Assembly (NCBI GenBank): GCA_946405575.1
Contig: CAMJHP010000019.1
Span: 1 to 46,929, forward strand
Direction: 5' to 3'
Source: an uncultured Bacteroidales bacterium
GTDB lineage: Bacteria > Bacteroidota > Bacteroidia > Bacteroidales > F082
DNA: 46,929 bases
Shown: in pieces, positions 7,109-15,655 of the stretch
Numbering within the stretch: the stretch's first letter is position 1
How the letters are laid out: each line of letters opens with the position of its first letter
Made by a program: the position numbers and the translations under genes
Notes under the pieces: model-generated
The model's database searches: none
What the model was told of the DNA's origin: nothing
The model's input: the letters and a program-made list of their open reading frames with translations, nothing else

Positions 7109-8122
7109 TTACAACCTAACAACCTCTCCAATCTGACAAGTAACTAGTTGGAGCCCGTATTGCTCTGTAGCCTTGCGCTCGTTTTTTCGAGGTTCGTCCC
7201 AAGGGTGGTTCGAGAGGCAGAACTTGGAGTGGTGGACGGTGACGAAACGCTTTGCACCAAGTTCAGACACGGCTTTTCCCAATTGCTCGGGCATAGTGTG
7301 GATCTGGCTCCAGTTGGTATCGTATTGGCCGTTCTCCATGATGGCAAGGTCAATGTCAGGAAACTGCTCCCCGAAGCGTTTGAAGCGGCTGCTATAGCCC
7401 CCGTCGCCAGAGAAAAATACCTTCCTCGATGACGATTCCATAAGCCATGAGGCTGGCATCGTCTTGGATTTCCAAAAGCCTCGCCCTGAAAAATGCTGGG
7501 TGGGCAGACAATGGAAGATCAAGCCGTCGGAATCGGCACTTTCATACCAATCCAATTCGATGAGTTGCTGCTTGTCGTAACCCCAGTATTCAAAGCTCTC
7601 TCCCACGCCTAAAGGACAGACCACCTTCTTCACTCGGTCTTTCAACTCGGTGACCGTCTGGTAATCCAAGTGGTCCCAATGGTCGTGCGAGATGAGGAGC
7701 AAGTCAATTTCATTGGGCATGTCTTTGGGTTTGTAGAGGTCAGTCCCGGGGAAGGCCCGATTGACGAACGAAACGGGCGATCCATTGTAAAACACGGGGT
7801 CGGCAAGGATGGTCTTTCCGTCCAAGCGAAGCAAAAAGGAGCTATGCCCGAACCATAGATAGAAATCGCCAGATTCGGGCAAGCAATTCAAGTCAGTCTT
7901 GATAATGGATATTTCACCCAGTTTTGGAATCCTGTTCTTCGGCTTTTTCCCAAAGAGGAACTTCCCAAGATTCTTCAGCATGCCACTTTGACCCGTGAAC
8001 AATGTGGTCGGTTCCTCATTTTGGAACTTTTCGTTCACAAAATGAGGCGACTTTCGGATGCGTTCAAGGCGCTCACCACGAGCGGTCCGTCCAAATTGTT
8101 TGATAAGGTCAGCTGGCTTCAC
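7109..8122 (-). CDS. MBL-fold metallo-hydrolase (UlaG/NAPE-PLD-like)
   Basis: 337 residues. The metal-binding motif SHDHWDHLD lies at 145-153 (H146, H148, D150, H151), and GHSSFLLRLDGKTILADP is the usual strand entering this fold. PTQHFSGRG, FFSGDGGYS and a late VHHSKF supply further ligands. The pattern matches UlaG/RomA/NAPE-PLD-like hydrolases with a phosphodiester or lactone substrate. The start is GTG, directly abutting the TAA of the preceding DUF362 gene with no spacer, so translation is probably coupled. Confidence 0.9.
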   Translation of the reverse strand: MKPADLIKQFGRTARGERLERIRKSPHFVNEKFQNEEPTTLFTGQSGMLKNLGKFLFGKKPKNRIPKLGEISIIKTDLNCLPESGDFYLWFGHSSFLLRLDGKTILADPVFYNGSPVSFVNRAFPGTDLYKPKDMPNEIDLLLISHDHWDHLDYQTVTELKDRVKKVVCPLGVGESFEYWGYDKQQLIELDWYESADSDGLIFHCLPTQHFSGRGFWKSKTMPASWLMESSSRKVFFSGDGGYSSRFKRFGEQFPDIDLAIMENGQYDTNWSQIHTMPEQLGKAVSELGAKRFVTVHHSKFCLSNHPWDEPRKNERKATEQYGLQLVTCQIGEVVRL

Positions 8123-9157
8123 TTATTTGTCAATGCTGACAATGGTGTATTTCCTGGTTCCCAGTCCGATGGCTTCAGCGTGCTCGATGGTGTGGGTGCC
8201 GTGTTGCTTGTCGATGCGGCTGAGCAGGTCGGTGGGGTCGTTGGTGGCGGTCACCTGCTGGTTGTTGATGATGTCGACGCAGGCTTGGTCGAGGGCAACG
8301 GGGTCGGTGCTAGCAAGGATGCCGTAGTCCTCAAGCTTCACGGGGGCGGGATGGTCGACGCAGTCGCAGTCGATGCTCATGTTGTTCATCACGCTGATGT
8401 AGATGATGCCCTGCCTCTTTTGGAAGTAGTTCGTCACTGCTTGAGCCGCTGCTGCCATGCTTTCAAGGAAGCCGTCCTGGTCGCCGATGTATTCGGGTGT
8501 CCAAAGCTTTGCCATGTCGAGTTTTTCCATCTTTCCCGAAGAGTGGATATAAGCCTTACCGTTGCTGCTGGCGCAACCGATGCTGAGGTTCTTCAACGCG
8601 CCGCCGTAACCACCCATCGGGTGACCCTTGAAGTGGTTGAGGGCAATCATGAAGTCGTAGTTGGCCATGTGTCCACCCACGATGTCGTACTTGATGTGCC
8701 TTTGGTCCTTCACAGGAATGCGGATTTCATCGTACTCGTCCATGATATCGACAGGGAAGTAGTCAGTGAAACCGTGCCTGCGGATGACTTCCCAGTGAAC
8801 GGCCGAGTTGTTGCGCTCGTCCTTCTCGTCACCAGGACCATTACCGTAGGCGGTGTTGCACTCCACGATGGTGCCATCTACTTCATGCACAAGGTCTTTG
8901 ATGAGTTCGGGCTTCAGGTAGTTGGGGTTACTCCCCTCCCCTGTCGAGATTTTCACGGCCACGCGGCCTTTGGCTTCTAAGCCCAAAGCCTTGTAGATGT
9001 TCACCAAAGCTTCAGGGCTGATGTTACGAGTCAGATAGACTTTTGCTGTGTTTTCCATATTCGTATTAGTTTGATTGTTTTGATTGTCTTCAGGTTGGTT
9101 GTTGGTGCAGGCAGCAAAGGCCAAAGCACACAAAAGGGTTATTGCTAATTTCTTCAT
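8123..9157 (-). CDS. DUF362 domain lipoprotein, paralogue 2
   Basis: 344 residues from the ATG at 9157, chosen because it gives a proper lipoprotein signal (MKKLAITLLCALAFAAC); an upstream frame adds 20 residues without a signal. The domain has the same landmarks as paralogue 1: KISTGEG, VECNTAY, HFKGHPMGGYGG, NMSIDCDC, ASTDPVALDQAC and the C-terminal TRKYTIVSIDK. Compared with paralogue 1 it carries an insertion after NTAYG. It is the upstream partner of the MBL hydrolase. Confidence 0.88.
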   Translation of the reverse strand: MKKLAITLLCALAFAACTNNQPEDNQNNQTNTNMENTAKVYLTRNISPEALVNIYKALGLEAKGRVAVKISTGEGSNPNYLKPELIKDLVHEVDGTIVECNTAYGNGPGDEKDERNNSAVHWEVIRRHGFTDYFPVDIMDEYDEIRIPVKDQRHIKYDIVGGHMANYDFMIALNHFKGHPMGGYGGALKNLSIGCASSNGKAYIHSSGKMEKLDMAKLWTPEYIGDQDGFLESMAAAAQAVTNYFQKRQGIIYISVMNNMSIDCDCVDHPAPVKLEDYGILASTDPVALDQACVDIINNQQVTATNDPTDLLSRIDKQHGTHTIEHAEAIGLGTRKYTIVSIDK

Positions 9158-9220
9158 TGTTTTGTTGTTAAGTTGATTAGTTATAGTTCTTCGATGGCAT
9201 TTTAGGTGCAATAACAAAGA

Positions 9221-9532
9221 TCAAAGCACCGCAGCAATCTTTCTAATTCCTTTCAACACATCGGCCACCGACTTGTCCTTACGTGTGGTCTGCATATTGT
9301 ATTTCATTTGAAGATACATCAAAGCATCGGCAGGGATATCGAGTGCCGCCTCAAACATAAGCGCTGTCTTGGCTGTCAGTGAACGACGGCCATTCAGTAT
9401 CTCGTTGACTACCGAGTAAGTAAGACCTATGCTTTTGGCAAGTTGGCGTTGAGTGATGCCGCGTGCCTCTATTTCGTCTTTCAACACCTCTCCTGGATGT
9501 GTGGGGAATGCACCATAGCCCAGATTTCCCAT
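9221..9532 (-). CDS. higA: HigA family antitoxin
   Basis: 103 residues with the HigA pattern: an N-terminal HPGEVLKDEIEARGITQRQLAKSIGLTYSVVNEILNGRRSLT helix-turn-helix followed by a short dimerisation region. The gene follows the toxin gene by 8 bp, the toxin-first order typical of higBA. It probably neutralises HigB and represses the operon through the inverted repeat at 9900-9916. Confidence 0.9.
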   Translation of the reverse strand: MGNLGYGAFPTHPGEVLKDEIEARGITQRQLAKSIGLTYSVVNEILNGRRSLTAKTALMFEAALDIPADALMYLQMKYNMQTTRKDKSVADVLKGIRKIAAVL

Positions 9533-9540
9533 AATTCTTT

Positions 9541-9855
9541 TTATTTATAATGGTTCGACAATTCTATAATGTTGCAAATGGTAATGCTTTTTCCTGGTTC
9601 CTCTGACGATACAAACTCTATCCGATATTGATCATTAACACGCACCGACTCTAGACCTGCCTTGTCTCCAGTTAGTTTCTCATAATGCAAAGCATTAAAG
9701 CGGTAGAGATCTGTCACTTTGTCAACAGAATCGAGAATATCAACCACACGGATATATTTCTTTACTATTTGCGGCTGATAACGATGTTGCTTGTCGTTGG
9801 TCTTGCCATCATAATAAAGCTCCCGCAGGTAATCTTTCTCGAATTGTATTTCCAT
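9541..9855 (-). CDS. higB: HigB-like (RelE superfamily) toxin
   Basis: 104 residues from the ATG at 9855; the longer frame would start upstream of the -7 box and was rejected. Segments such as YRFNALHYEKLTGDKAGLESVRVNDQYRIEF and ITICNIIELSNHYK match the HigB/RelE ribosome-dependent mRNA interferase fold: an Arg-rich centre and a C-terminal strand ending near HYK. It is the first gene of the toxin-antitoxin pair. Confidence 0.88.
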   Translation of the reverse strand: MEIQFEKDYLRELYYDGKTNDKQHRYQPQIVKKYIRVVDILDSVDKVTDLYRFNALHYEKLTGDKAGLESVRVNDQYRIEFVSSEEPGKSITICNIIELSNHYK

Positions 9856-9875
9856 GCTGCAACAAATAATCGGTG

Positions 9876-9916
9876 CAAAAATAATACATTTTTCAATAGT
9901 TCGCAATTTTTGCGAA
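9876..9916 (-). promoter_or_regulatory. higBA promoter and operator
   Basis: On the minus strand TATTTTTG (9876-9883) is the -7 box, about 20 nt before the higB ATG. TTCGCAATTTTTGCGAA (9900-9916) is a perfect 7-bp inverted repeat with a 3-nt centre. It overlaps the expected -33 position, where a repressor such as HigA would block transcription. The T8 run after it on the plus strand also makes it look like a terminator, but no plus-strand gene precedes it. Confidence 0.65.
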
Positions 9917-9981
9917 TTTTTTTTCTACAATACAACTGAAATATCCTGTGAATACTTTGAAAGAGAATTATGTTTTGAGGC

Positions 9982-11304
9982 TTATTTCATTCCCGCCAAT
10001 GGGTTGACATCAATCAGTTTCAGACTTTTCACCATTTGGGCCGTGCCTTCCTTATATTTCTTGAAATGGGCGGTCTGGATATGGCTTTGGTAGGCCTCTT
10101 GGTTGGCGTAGATTTCGAGGATGTAAATCTTGCAAGGGTCTTCCTTGGTTTGCATCGAGAAGAGGGTCAGCACACCAGGCTCCACCTTTACAGAAGTCTC
10201 GCCGACTTCTTTGGCAAAGGCCATATATTCTTCCAAATACTCGGGCACCACTTCGATTTCGGCAAGGCGGACGATGCGTTCTCCGTATTGCCGCAATGGT
10301 AGGTTCTCGCCAAAAAGGCGTCGGGCGTTGTCGGTGAATACATCCTGCGGATTCAGTCCGTGCGAGGCGAGACGGCTTTCCAAAGCCTGCTTCCCGCTGA
10401 TGAGCACGGGTTCGGCCACATACGGATAGTCGCTGCCATAAAGGATGTGGTCTGGCGTGGTGATGGTCAGTAGGGCATCGAGGACTTCGTCGGTCGGCGC
10501 GCCTGCAAGGTCGTAATAGAGGTGTGATAGGTTGGCCTCGACATCTACTGGCTGCATTATGCCTTGTTTCACCATTACGGGCAGTAGCGAACGGAAACGC
10601 GGTAAGGCATTGGGCAGGAAAGAGCCGCAATGCGGCACCACGACTTTCAGATGTGGATAGCGCACCAATACATCGTGTGCTACCATGTTGAGCACCGCGC
10701 GCGTGGTTTCGACCAAGTATTCATAACTGGCCAACGGCACATCGGCAATCAGTTGCGCATTGACCGCCGAGGGTTTGTGGGGATGCAGAATGACAACGGC
10801 GTTCTGTTGGTCGAGATAGGCCATCAGCGTGTCCAAAGCGGGGTCACCGAGGTATTGTCCGTAGCTGTTGGTGGCTAACTTGATGCCATCTGCACCCAAG
10901 AACTCCAAGGCATAGCGAGCTTCATCTAAAGCGTGTGGCACATCGGGCAAAGGCAAGGCGGCACAAAATAGGAAACGTCCGGGATAGCGTGCCTTGAGTG
11001 CAGCGCACTCTTCATTGTAGCTACGGCAAACCGCTGCCGAAGCCTCTGCATCGCCAAACCAAGGCTGTGGCGCGGGCATGGTCAGCACAGAGGTCTGTAT
11101 GCCAGCCCTGTCCATAAAGGCGATATGTTGTTCCGCATCCCAAGCGGGGATGGGAAAACCTTCGTCCATCTCGGCATCATTGGCCTTGATGTAATCGAGG
11201 TAACCTTTCGTGATGGCGTGGCTGTGGAGGTCGATTTGGGCCGTGGATGGCAATGCTGAAAGGGTCATAAAGGCTAAAATAATAAAGAGGTTTCGTATGG
11301 ACAT
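9982..11304 (-). CDS. Secreted amidohydrolase fused to an ABM-like domain
   Basis: 440 residues. A signal peptide (1-22, ending PSTAQ) is followed by an Amidohydrolase_2 TIM barrel (about 24-335). It shows the metal motif DLHSH (H27, H29), ILHPHKPSA, VVPHCGSFLP and LYGSDYPYV (the late Asp). Residues from about 340 (GERIVRLAEIEVVPEYLEEYMAFAKEV) to the end form a complete ABM/quinol-monooxygenase-like domain. This resembles decarboxylase-type amidohydrolases exported to the periplasm. The ATG at 11304 is preferred to an upstream GTG at 11328 because of the signal peptide. Confidence 0.88.
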   Translation of the reverse strand: MSIRNLFIILAFMTLSALPSTAQIDLHSHAITKGYLDYIKANDAEMDEGFPIPAWDAEQHIAFMDRAGIQTSVLTMPAPQPWFGDAEASAAVCRSYNEECAALKARYPGRFLFCAALPLPDVPHALDEARYALEFLGADGIKLATNSYGQYLGDPALDTLMAYLDQQNAVVILHPHKPSAVNAQLIADVPLASYEYLVETTRAVLNMVAHDVLVRYPHLKVVVPHCGSFLPNALPRFRSLLPVMVKQGIMQPVDVEANLSHLYYDLAGAPTDEVLDALLTITTPDHILYGSDYPYVAEPVLISGKQALESRLASHGLNPQDVFTDNARRLFGENLPLRQYGERIVRLAEIEVVPEYLEEYMAFAKEVGETSVKVEPGVLTLFSMQTKEDPCKIYILEIYANQEAYQSHIQTAHFKKYKEGTAQMVKSLKLIDVNPLAGMK

Positions 11305-11324
11305 TATTGCAAAAGAATTGATGT

Positions 11325-12473
11325 TCACAAAGATAAAGACAATTGCTCGGGCTGTTTCTGAGGTTGCAATGAATATTTATTAGTCTTTCCTTTTTTATTA
11401 ATCTGAATCCCATCTAATTTGGATAGCCGTTGTGAGAGTTTCTGGCTGTTATAATCTGAAAGATGCAGTATTTCAATGATTTGTTTTGCTGTATATTCGC
11501 CATTATTCAACAACTCAATTATTCTCTCGTCAAGAGTGTCGTACGAAAGAGTTGATTCAGCCATAACTGAACTTTCAATGCCAAACAGCTCATACTCTGC
11601 TTTTTGTTGAATTAGGTTGCCATCCATATCTACGGCTTCAGCACCCATATTAATCAAAGTCATGTTTGCACATTTCTCATTTTTTTCGGGCATTCTGACA
11701 TAAACAATTCTTCCCTTTTTCAAGCCGTCTGTCACTCCGCTCCAAGTGCCACCTTTGTCGTCCGACTGAGCTGCATATATTTCAGAGGCGAGTCCATAGA
11801 TAATGGAATTCCTTGCCATAGCCAAGTCGACACTCCAAGGTGATTTAGGATGAAAAACACTCAATACCAAAACATCTCCTTCTATGATTTGTCTATAGTA
11901 TTTTTTCATACCACTGGCAAATGTCGTAATACCTTGTGGCAAAACGATGATACTTTGTCCCTTGTAATTAAGCGTAGAATCGAGTGCTTGTTTGTCAACT
12001 CCTTTGGCGAAACCACTCACCACCACCTTATACTCTGAAGATGCTTTTTTGGCTACATTGTCTGTGAATTGCAAAGATCTGTCATTGGCATTTCTGGAAC
12101 CGACAATTGCGATAGCCTTTTCCTGAAGAATCTGCTTGTTGCCTTTAGTATAAAGAATAATCGGAGCATTGTATTTCAAGTTGGTTTTTAGCGTCTGTGA
12201 ATATTCATTTGAAGTTATTGGAATAATGCTATAACCCTGATTTAAAAGCTCTTCAACCAAAAAGGCATAGTTTGCCAACTCATTTTTTGTTTGCATCAAC
12301 AAATTATGCTCTTCTTGCTTTAATTCCATTCCCAGAAAATTCTCTGATTCAAAGAAATCAGCAATGGTTTTACCGTGATTAAAACAATAAACGATAATCT
12401 CGTTTTTCCTTTTTGTCCAAATGGTCGGGGTATGCGCCAAGGCTACCCAATAAGTCAATTCGTTTTCCATCAT
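11325..12473 (-). CDS. DprA/Smf-like DNA-processing protein (SLOG superfamily)
   Basis: 382 residues. The Rossmann-like DprA core shows AIVGSRNANDRSLQF (about 121), VVSGFAKGVDKQAL (about 149), and PQGITTF and KSPWSVDLAMARNSIIYGLA segments equivalent to the ssDNA-binding pocket. A C-terminal winged helix (about 315-370, LDERIIELLNNGEYTAKQIIEIL) matches the DprA DML1-like domain. The helix-hairpin-helix N-terminus of housekeeping DprA is not obvious. It overlaps the RecQ stop by 4 bp. Classical DprA loads RecA in transformation, but this coupling points instead to a paired accessory system. Confidence 0.88.
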   Translation of the reverse strand: MMENELTYWVALAHTPTIWTKRKNEIIVYCFNHGKTIADFFESENFLGMELKQEEHNLLMQTKNELANYAFLVEELLNQGYSIIPITSNEYSQTLKTNLKYNAPIILYTKGNKQILQEKAIAIVGSRNANDRSLQFTDNVAKKASSEYKVVVSGFAKGVDKQALDSTLNYKGQSIIVLPQGITTFASGMKKYYRQIIEGDVLVLSVFHPKSPWSVDLAMARNSIIYGLASEIYAAQSDDKGGTWSGVTDGLKKGRIVYVRMPEKNEKCANMTLINMGAEAVDMDGNLIQQKAEYELFGIESSVMAESTLSYDTLDERIIELLNNGEYTAKQIIEILHLSDYNSQKLSQRLSKLDGIQINKKGKTNKYSLQPQKQPEQLSLSL

Positions 12474-14689
12474 ATATCTCCTCCTACGGTTTTTGCGATG
12501 GCTACTGGAACGATTGTTTCCGCGCCCATTGCAGTTAGCATTTTACCTATTTCTTTCATAGTTGCTCCGCTGTCATAGATGTCATCCAACAAAATGATTC
12601 TCTTTCCATTGATTTCTTCTGGTGACAAATACGAAAAAGCATCTTTGATATTGTCCTGTTTCAGCCATCCATTTTGAAATACTTTTTGTTCGCTTGTCTG
12701 TCTGGATTTTACCAATTTATGCGAAATGGGTACTTTGATGACAGATGCAAACTTGACAGCAAAATTCTTGACAAGGTCACCGGAATGTGTCGGGGGAACA
12801 TATAGTACCCAATCGAATCTTGTATTACCAAAAGTCTTTCGGAAAGCCTTTAATGTGAGTCGCAACAGAAAATCAGGGAAGTCGCCTCCGTTTTCATATT
12901 TTGAGCGATGCAAAGCACTTCCAACATTTGAAACGCCATAATATGAAGCTGCAACGCCATTGACAATATGAGATTTTCTGACTAAATGGCTCTCTAACAA
13001 CGGTTCTACAAACTCTCTTTCATCAGGAGAAAAACAATCCCAATCGATTACACGACTAAATGAACCGAATAATTGATCATTTTTATAAATGTCAATTTTA
13101 TTATCAAAAGGGATATTGATAGACCATTTGATGTTAGAGGGTTTATGAGTCTTTGATGATGTTTCTGAAACCTCTAATACGGGAAAATAGTTTTCTCTAA
13201 AATCAGAAAGATTCTTTTGCCATTTATCAGTAAACGCAACAGTCAGTTTTTCTAAATTGGTGTTGTCGCAATTGGAATAGTTTACATTGTTGTCATCATC
13301 CAAAAACTTACAAAGGTATTCCATTCGCGGCTTGGTAGTATTGACATAACCCATCATGGCATCCAAATCCTTAAGTTTGGCAATTCTTAAATCTTCAAAA
13401 GATTGTGTGTCTAATTCTTTGGCACCAAATTGATATTCCAAAATCTTGTTTCTACCATTTACCACTTCTCTTACGATTCCCTGATCAATCAAATCGGCTT
13501 TGATGACTCGAATTTGTGTTTGTTTCAAATTCGTAGCTTTCATCAAACCTCTTTCAGTGAGTGGTTCTTGTTTTAATGCTTCAATGGCTTTCAAATACTT
13601 TTCCTTTGATGGTCTTGCTCCATCAATGAAGGCTATGGGCAACTTGTAATCTTCCGCAATGCCATTTTCATCTTTTGATTCGTTGTAGAACAAGATGATT
13701 GTGGTCGGTTTCCCGTCTCTTCCAGCACGACCTATTTCCTGATAATAGTGGATTGGTGAAGCGGGAATTTGGGTGTGAATGATGAAACGGATGTCGGGCT
13801 TGTCGATTCCCATTCCCAGTGCATTGGTGGAAACAACGCATTTGTATCTGTTTTGCATCAATCCGTTTTCAATATCTTTTCTTGTATCCGCATCGTGCCC
13901 AGCATTATAGTTGATGGCATTTATGCCATTGGCAACCAACCATTTCGCATAAATCTCTGTATCGACCCTTGTACCTGTATAGATTAATCCAGTCCCTTCA
14001 ATATGGTTTAGGTTTTGCGCAAGCCAGACTAATTTTTCGTCTTCCGAATGGACTTTTATCACATATAACCTGAAATTGTCACGAATAAGGAGTCCTCTGA
14101 TAGTGGTCAACTTACCGCCAATTTGTTGCTCAATATCTTGTTGTACACGCTTTGTGGCTGTCGCAGTAGTAGCCAAAACTGGCAGACTTTGAGGAAGCAG
14201 TTTCACAAGATTGATAATACGACGGAAGGCGGGACGGAAATCGTGTCCCCAAACTGAAATGGTATGGGCTTCGTCAATTACAACCATAGATAAGTTCATC
14301 TTCCTGGTCGCTTCAATCCACTCCATATTCTCTTGACGCTCCGGCGCTATATATAGAATCTTGACTTTGCCGTTAAGTGCGTCTTGTATGGTTGAGGAAT
14401 TTTCCTCCGGTGATTGCTCGGAATTGATGTATCTTGCGGAAACACCTTTGTTGTTCAATGCTTTCACCTGATCTCTCATCAAGGCTATCAAAGGTGAAAA
14501 GATGACAGTAACACCCGAAAACTGGGTGGCGGAAAACTGGTAGCAAAGTGATTTGCCAAAGCCAGTGCGTTGAATCATCAAAATGCGCTCACCATTGAGG
14601 AGACGCCGAATAGCTTCCCATTGCTCATCATAGAAATGATCCAGTCCGAAAACCCTTTTTAGTTTTATCTCGGCGTCTTCTCTATTCAT
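12470..14689 (-). CDS. RecQ-family helicase fused to a C-terminal phosphoribosyltransferase domain
   Basis: 739 residues from ATG 14689; an upstream TTG is unlikely. RecQ motifs are clear: F-D-E-Q (14-24), RTGFGKS Walker A (41-47), VIDEAHTISVWGHDFRP, TATATKRV, TGTRVDTE, STNALGMGIDKPDIR and QEIGRAGRDG. A wHTH-like region follows. The last 180 residues form a ComF-like PRTase domain with the PRPP loop ILLDDIYDSGATM (about 699-711) and an upstream YVPPTHSGD. The zinc and HRDC domains of RecQ are not seen. It is the first gene of an operon with dprA and has a near-perfect promoter. Confidence 0.92.
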   Translation of the reverse strand: MNREDAEIKLKRVFGLDHFYDEQWEAIRRLLNGERILMIQRTGFGKSLCYQFSATQFSGVTVIFSPLIALMRDQVKALNNKGVSARYINSEQSPEENSSTIQDALNGKVKILYIAPERQENMEWIEATRKMNLSMVVIDEAHTISVWGHDFRPAFRRIINLVKLLPQSLPVLATTATATKRVQQDIEQQIGGKLTTIRGLLIRDNFRLYVIKVHSEDEKLVWLAQNLNHIEGTGLIYTGTRVDTEIYAKWLVANGINAINYNAGHDADTRKDIENGLMQNRYKCVVSTNALGMGIDKPDIRFIIHTQIPASPIHYYQEIGRAGRDGKPTTIILFYNESKDENGIAEDYKLPIAFIDGARPSKEKYLKAIEALKQEPLTERGLMKATNLKQTQIRVIKADLIDQGIVREVVNGRNKILEYQFGAKELDTQSFEDLRIAKLKDLDAMMGYVNTTKPRMEYLCKFLDDDNNVNYSNCDNTNLEKLTVAFTDKWQKNLSDFRENYFPVLEVSETSSKTHKPSNIKWSINIPFDNKIDIYKNDQLFGSFSRVIDWDCFSPDEREFVEPLLESHLVRKSHIVNGVAASYYGVSNVGSALHRSKYENGGDFPDFLLRLTLKAFRKTFGNTRFDWVLYVPPTHSGDLVKNFAVKFASVIKVPISHKLVKSRQTSEQKVFQNGWLKQDNIKDAFSYLSPEEINGKRIILLDDIYDSGATMKEIGKMLTAMGAETIVPVAIAKTVGGDI

Positions 14690-14711
14690 GGCGAACAATA
14701 ATTTTCAATTG

Positions 14712-14742
14712 CAAAAATACACTTTTCTGTTTTTCATACAAA
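14712..14742 (-). promoter_or_regulatory. RecQ-PRTase/dprA promoter
   Basis: On the minus strand TTTG (14739-14742), a 19-nt spacer and TATTTTTG (14712-14719) match the Bacteroidota sigma consensus exactly. The start codon follows 22 nt after the -7 box. No operator-like repeat is evident. Confidence 0.8.
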
Positions 14743-14783
14743 AGTGTGATGATCCATTGTTTAGCTTGGTTGCTGCAAGTTTA

Positions 14784-15347
14784 TCACTTCAGTTTCAAGC
14801 CATCCTTGAAGGCCTCGCCAACGCGTTTCGAGACTTGGTAATAGCCGTGCGTGTAGGGGTCGAAAGTGATGGCCTGCAGGGCTTCGATATCAACCTTGCC
14901 GTCCTTCATCTTGTCGGCCTCGACGGAGGTCTGCAGCACCTTTCCGATGACGCCAAGACCTGTATCGTCGCTTTGGTATTCGATGAACTCACACTCCATG
15001 GCGATAGGCAACTCGTTGATGATGGGTGCGTCCACCAATGAGGATTTGGTCGCAGTGAGACCACTCTTGGCGAACTTGTCCTTTTCGGTCTTGCCCGACA
15101 CGACGCCGAAATAGTCGGCTTCCACCACATGGGCGGCATCGGCGATATGGACGACAAAGCCCTTGCGTTGTTTGATGTTCTCCACGGTCTTATGGGTTTC
15201 GGTCAGGTTGAGGGCTACGCGGTCGCGGTCGAGCATGGTACCCCAAGCGGCGTTCATCACGTCAATAGTTCCGTCTTCGTTATAGGTGGCCACGAGCAAA
15301 ACGGGCATTGGGAAGATGGCTTCTGTAACTTTAATGGGTTGTTTCAT
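14784..15347 (-). CDS. Flavin reductase family protein
   Basis: 187 residues of the FMN-binding split-barrel type: PVLLVATYNEDGTIDVMNAAWGTML, RVALNLTETHKTVENI, FVVHIADAAHV and YFGVVSGKTEKDKF are the typical FMN-contacting segments. It probably reduces or binds FMN for a partner oxygenase. It stands alone, with its own -7 box TATCTTTG (15391-15398, minus). Confidence 0.9.
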   Translation of the reverse strand: MKQPIKVTEAIFPMPVLLVATYNEDGTIDVMNAAWGTMLDRDRVALNLTETHKTVENIKQRKGFVVHIADAAHVVEADYFGVVSGKTEKDKFAKSGLTATKSSLVDAPIINELPIAMECEFIEYQSDDTGLGVIGKVLQTSVEADKMKDGKVDIEALQAITFDPYTHGYYQVSKRVGEAFKDGLKLK

Positions 15348-15503
15348 TGGGTAATAATGTTTTATGGGTTATACAATGGTTTAACGATGGCAAAGATAGG
15401 GAAATCCCTTGAAATAATTGTTGTTTCTGTCCTCGGTTATTATCAATAAGTTCCAAAACGGAACATATTGCCCTTGGCTGCAAAAAGAAAATCCTTCATT
15501 CCT

Positions 15504-15534
15504 CTTGCGGTTTTAAGGAAAGTTTGTATTTTTG
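15504..15534 (+). promoter_or_regulatory. Promoter of a putative small RNA
   Basis: cTTG (15504-15507), a 19-nt spacer and TATTTTTG (15527-15534) match the Bacteroidota promoter, with only one mismatch at -33. No reading frame of useful length follows. The transcript would begin near 15540 and run towards the terminator at 15630. Confidence 0.7.
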
Positions 15535-15539
15535 CAGGC

Positions 15540-15655
15540 AGTTGGTCGCGGCAACGGATTGAAAAACCAGTGGACTATCAAGACGTAAGGGGCGGGCTTA
15601 GGCATGTTCCCCCCGTGATAACACAGACTAGCCCCTCTCATCGGAGGGGCTTTCC
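15540..15655 (+). ncRNA. Putative structured small RNA, about 115 nt
   Basis: It is bounded by a good promoter and a GC-rich hairpin. The sequence is more GC-rich than its flanks and has local stems: GTTG/CAAC around 15541-15555, and GTG-ATAA-CAC around 15615-15624. GGGGC (15589-15593) could also pair with the 5' arm of the terminator. No coding frame is apparent. I do not recognise the family; it does not resemble 4.5S SRP RNA, tmRNA or RNase P RNA. Its 3' end lies antisense to the last codons of the BECR nuclease gene. Confidence 0.5.

Noticed and set aside
7988..8980. A 330-residue plus-strand open frame opposite the DUF362 gene
   Set aside because: It is antisense to a clear lipoprotein gene, has low-complexity Val/Asp/His-rich composition typical of a shadow frame, and has no promoter.
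9900..9924. Rho-independent terminator
   Set aside because: The hairpin plus T run faces rightward, but no rightward gene ends before it. Its place over the higBA -33 region makes an operator more likely.
15540..15655. Riboswitch interpretation of the structured RNA
   Set aside because: No gene follows on the same strand; the downstream gene is convergent. A free-standing RNA is more likely.
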